Assembly: GCA_964398945.1 (NCBI GenBank) | Contig: CAYNOT010000023.1 | Span: forward strand, 3,516-67,515 | Direction of reading: 5' to 3' | DNA from: JBGTGG01 sp964398945 | GTDB lineage: Bacteria; Bacteroidota; Bacteroidia; Cytophagales; Cyclobacteriaceae | DNA length: 64,000 bases | Shown here: piece after piece, positions 61,663-64,000 of the stretch | Layout of the letters: each line of letters begins with the position of its first letter | How positions within the stretch are numbered: position 1 is the first letter of the stretch | Position numbers and translations under genes: made by a program | The notes under the pieces: generated by a model | Told to the model about the DNA's origin: nothing | Databases searched by the model: none | What the model saw: only the letters and a program-made list of their open reading frames with translations

Positions 61663-64000
61663 TTATCTCCATTTGTTTACGTGTTCTACTTTGTCGTCAA
61701 ACTGTGCTGCTAATGATTTTACTCTTGATTTTAAAAGTATTTTTCTACCGTCAAGTGTCCTTATAAAAATCAAGTCGCAAGAACCAACAAGCCGTTCCCA
61801 TTGGTTTTTAAAATATTCCGCTAAATTCTTGTTTCGTCCGAGTATTTCCGGAACTGAATGATAGTCTTTTTTAACAAAAAGCATAAACCAGTTCTTTCTG
61901 ATAATCACGTATCTTGGATTGTCAATCGGTGCAATTACTTCTTGAAGTGCGTTTATAAAAGTTGATTTGTCGAAAATCGTCCCACCTTCTAAATGACAGA
62001 AAACCGCGCCCCAATTGTCAACCGAAGTTTCAACCTTTAATTTTGAGTAGTCGGTATTTATTGCTCCTGCTTTAATTAATGAGTTTAAGAGTGCGTCTCC
62101 AATTTGTTGAATGTCTTTTGAAATGTCTCGGTATTTGAAATACAGTCTTAATGTCTTAAATGTCAATCTACCGAAAATAGCCATTCCTATTGCTCCGAAA
62201 ATTGCAAGGAAAACATACAAGTCTTGAGTAGTTTTTATGTTTCTTGCTGCTCTGCCAAGTCCTTGTAAACTTTCTAAACCAAAACCAACTAACCCCGAGC
62301 CTAAAGTCGCTAGGAGGTTGCGAATTGTTTTATTCAAATACATTGACTTAACGGCTTTGTATTCTCGTTCTTCCGGGAATGGAATTTTGATTTCTTCAAC
62401 AAGTGTAACGCCTGTTTCAAGTGCCGTTTTCCATCTTTGTTTTAAACTCTCTCTGTCGCCTGCATAGGAAAACATTTCAACATTCTTTTTCTCCGCTTCT
62501 TCTTTATGATGAATGTTTTCTGACAAGTTTAAACGTCCTATTCCATTTTCTATTCCGGGTTCTTCTCTGAATGAAACGCCAACAAAACTTCTAAAACGTC
62601 TTTTTAGTAAATCGAAGTCGTCTCCGCCTGTCGGTGAGGTTGGGTCAATACAGACCAAATGCCAAATGTTTCCTGTTTTGTCGCCATTTCCGTTTTGCGT
62701 TCTAATGGCTCTGCCACGCATTTGATTGGAAAGCACAAACGAACCTACAAAACTTGCCAAGATTAAAGAGTTGATTGCAGGTGCGTCCCAACCTTCGCCA
62801 AGTAAAGATTTCGTTCCGATTAATACTTCGATTTCTCCACGCTGAAATATTTGGGTTACTATATGAACAATATCGTGTTTGAGTTGCTCTGTCTGGTTGA
62901 TTAGAACATAATTGTTGTCAAAAGGAACTGGACTTGAATTGATTTGGGTAATTCCATATTTTGATGCCTTTGCTTCAAATGCTGCATAAGCACTGACAGG
63001 AATAATAATCATTGAGCCTGTAAGGACTGCAATTCTTTTGTTGTCTTTGTTTTCTCGTCTTAATTTTTCAAAAATTGGAATGATACCAATTCTATTAAGG
63101 TCAAGATTATTTTCAGGTGAGTTGATGAAAAACTCTTTGCGTATAAAGTCCGAAAGAATTACCAACCGTAAGTATTTGCCTAATTGTTTGTACTCAAAAT
63201 CAACAATCTCTTTGATGCCGTTTAGTTTGCTGATACTTGAAGTCAAAAATCCTGTTACACGTTTATTGTGCGAAAAGTTGATTTGTCGTCTTTCAATTGC
63301 TCCGTATCTTCTTAGTCGGTTTTCAAGTGCTTTCTGATGTTCTTCAAACGCTTTGAAATGCTCCTTTTCTTTGTAGAGATAGAAATTTAAAAGCGTTTCA
63401 AGCCATTCGTAATCGAGTTTGGGAATTTCAAACTTTTTGTCTCCAATAACTTCAAGGTGTGTTTCAGGAATTTCTTTATCGTTTGATTTAAGAAATATCA
63501 AGCAAGCCGAGTAATAGGAAAGGTTGTTGTAAATCCAATCTAATTGCTCTATTGGATTTTGCCAAATGGGATGCTTCTCAATTGCCTGAATGATGGTTTC
63601 ATCACTTTTTATTTCCTGAAAAAGCTTTTCAATGTTCTGTCTGAAATCAACAATGCTTTGGTTCTCCTTTTCAGTTGGCAAAGTAAAATAAACATAGTCT
63701 TGATGTGGGCATAAATCACCTTCAATTACTAATTCAGGAACTGAAATTTCTGTGTCAACAGGTCCGTTTAAGTCAATGTATCGTTGCCATTCTGTGGCTG
63801 TAACGTCATAGGGCGGAGTGGCGGTCAAGCCAACAATAATCGGGTTTAATTTTTCTTTAACTTTTGTCAACGTCTGCCACCATTCATTTTTCAAGTGGTG
63901 TGCTTCGTCAACAACAATAGTCTTGATGTTTTGTGATTTTAGTCCGCTGAGATGGTCTAATAAATCCGGACACAAAATTAAACTAAATTTGTGTTCCCAT
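61663..64000 (-). CDS. DEAD/DEAH-box helicase, 3' part
   Basis: About 778 residues are visible; the frame runs to the window end, so the N-terminus with Walker A is outside. Motif II DEAH (VVDEAHHLKNEWW), motif III-like GLTATPP, helicase C-domain with SLLGEGWDAPAIN and the motif VI end QMRGRAIR. After it come about 300 residues with two hydrophobic stretches (GLVGFGLESLQG... and YVFLAIFGAIGMAIFGRLTF) and a helical end. Such SF2 helicases occur in restriction-modification and defence systems. The AT-rich composition suggests an acquired gene. An attC-like repeat follows the stop. Confidence 0.82.
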   Translation of the reverse strand, partial: WEHKFSLILCPDLLDHLSGLKSQNIKTIVVDEAHHLKNEWWQTLTKVKEKLNPIIVGLTATPPYDVTATEWQRYIDLNGPVDTEISVPELVIEGDLCPHQDYVYFTLPTEKENQSIVDFRQNIEKLFQEIKSDETIIQAIEKHPIWQNPIEQLDWIYNNLSYYSACLIFLKSNDKEIPETHLEVIGDKKFEIPKLDYEWLETLLNFYLYKEKEHFKAFEEHQKALENRLRRYGAIERRQINFSHNKRVTGFLTSSISKLNGIKEIVDFEYKQLGKYLRLVILSDFIRKEFFINSPENNLDLNRIGIIPIFEKLRRENKDNKRIAVLTGSMIIIPVSAYAAFEAKASKYGITQINSSPVPFDNNYVLINQTEQLKHDIVHIVTQIFQRGEIEVLIGTKSLLGEGWDAPAINSLILASFVGSFVLSNQMRGRAIRTQNGNGDKTGNIWHLVCIDPTSPTGGDDFDLLKRRFRSFVGVSFREEPGIENGIGRLNLSENIHHKEEAEKKNVEMFSYAGDRESLKQRWKTALETGVTLVEEIKIPFPEEREYKAVKSMYLNKTIRNLLATLGSGLVGFGLESLQGLGRAARNIKTTQDLYVFLAIFGAIGMAIFGRLTFKTLRLYFKYRDISKDIQQIGDALLNSLIKAGAINTDYSKLKVETSVDNWGAVFCHLEGGTIFDKSTFINALQEVIAPIDNPRYVIIRKNWFMLFVKKDYHSVPEILGRNKNLAEYFKNQWERLVGSCDLIFIRTLDGRKILLKSRVKSLAAQFDDKVEHVNKWR

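Overview
The window looks like the chromosome of a Bacteroidota bacterium, most likely order Cytophagales. The signs are two proteins with type IX secretion sorting domains (one of the gliding-motility C-terminal type), promoter boxes of the TAnnTTTG kind instead of classical -10 boxes, few Shine-Dalgarno sequences, and gene families (DUF2071, DUF1684, TPR histidine kinase, MocR, giant alpha-2-macroglobulin) common in that phylum. No full species call is possible from the sequence alone.

Layout. 1-4562: end of a radC-like gene, a four-gene membrane/methyltransferase operon, a serine hydrolase and a DUF1684 protein. 4563-6860: an AT-rich accessory patch on the minus strand with two small toxin-tip-like/immunity-like gene pairs, each preceded by a copy of a repeat with two hairpins; a third copy stands alone; the patch ends beside tRNA-Lys. 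7087-17655: TPR/SH3 protein, large T9SS surface protein, rlmD, an aminotransferase, small exported proteins and a lipase-like T9SS protein broken by two compensating frame slips. 17738-31143: a complete branched-chain amino acid operon ilvE-ilvD-ilvB-ilvN-ilvC-ilvA-(ATPase)-leuC-leuD-leuB-leuA, preceded by an apparent attenuator: a 38-residue leader peptide packed with Ile/Val/Leu codons, then an intrinsic terminator whose 5' arm can pair with the end of the leader. 31177-35453: a thioesterase, then a serine-hydrolase/toxin locus split by a 948-bp perfect direct duplication that flanks a KilA-N gene. 35545-45223: a 2050-residue alpha-2-macroglobulin, a TPR histidine kinase and a CNNM/CBS protein. 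45639-52708: an SOS-type mutagenesis cassette (S24 repressor, dinB, 2H phosphoesterase, ImuC/DnaE2-like polymerase) with two identical operator palindromes, interrupted by a second AAA ATPase of the same family that interrupts the ilv-leu operon. 52806-60791: MocR regulator, EamA exporter, double GNAT, second branched-chain aminotransferase, FMN-binding protein, ClpB. 60954-64000: a lipoprotein, an attC-like inverted repeat and a partial DEAH helicase.

The most unusual genome-scale signal is a set of ten intergenic tracts with strict 7-nt or 8-nt periodicity. Each has its own unit sequence. Several have a left arm and an inverted right arm, several contain the stop codon of the upstream gene, and some run right up to the next ATG. 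They fill most of the long gaps of the ilv-leu operon and border the SOS cassette genes. The toxin-cassette repeat, the attenuator and the 948-bp duplication are the other points most worth checking.
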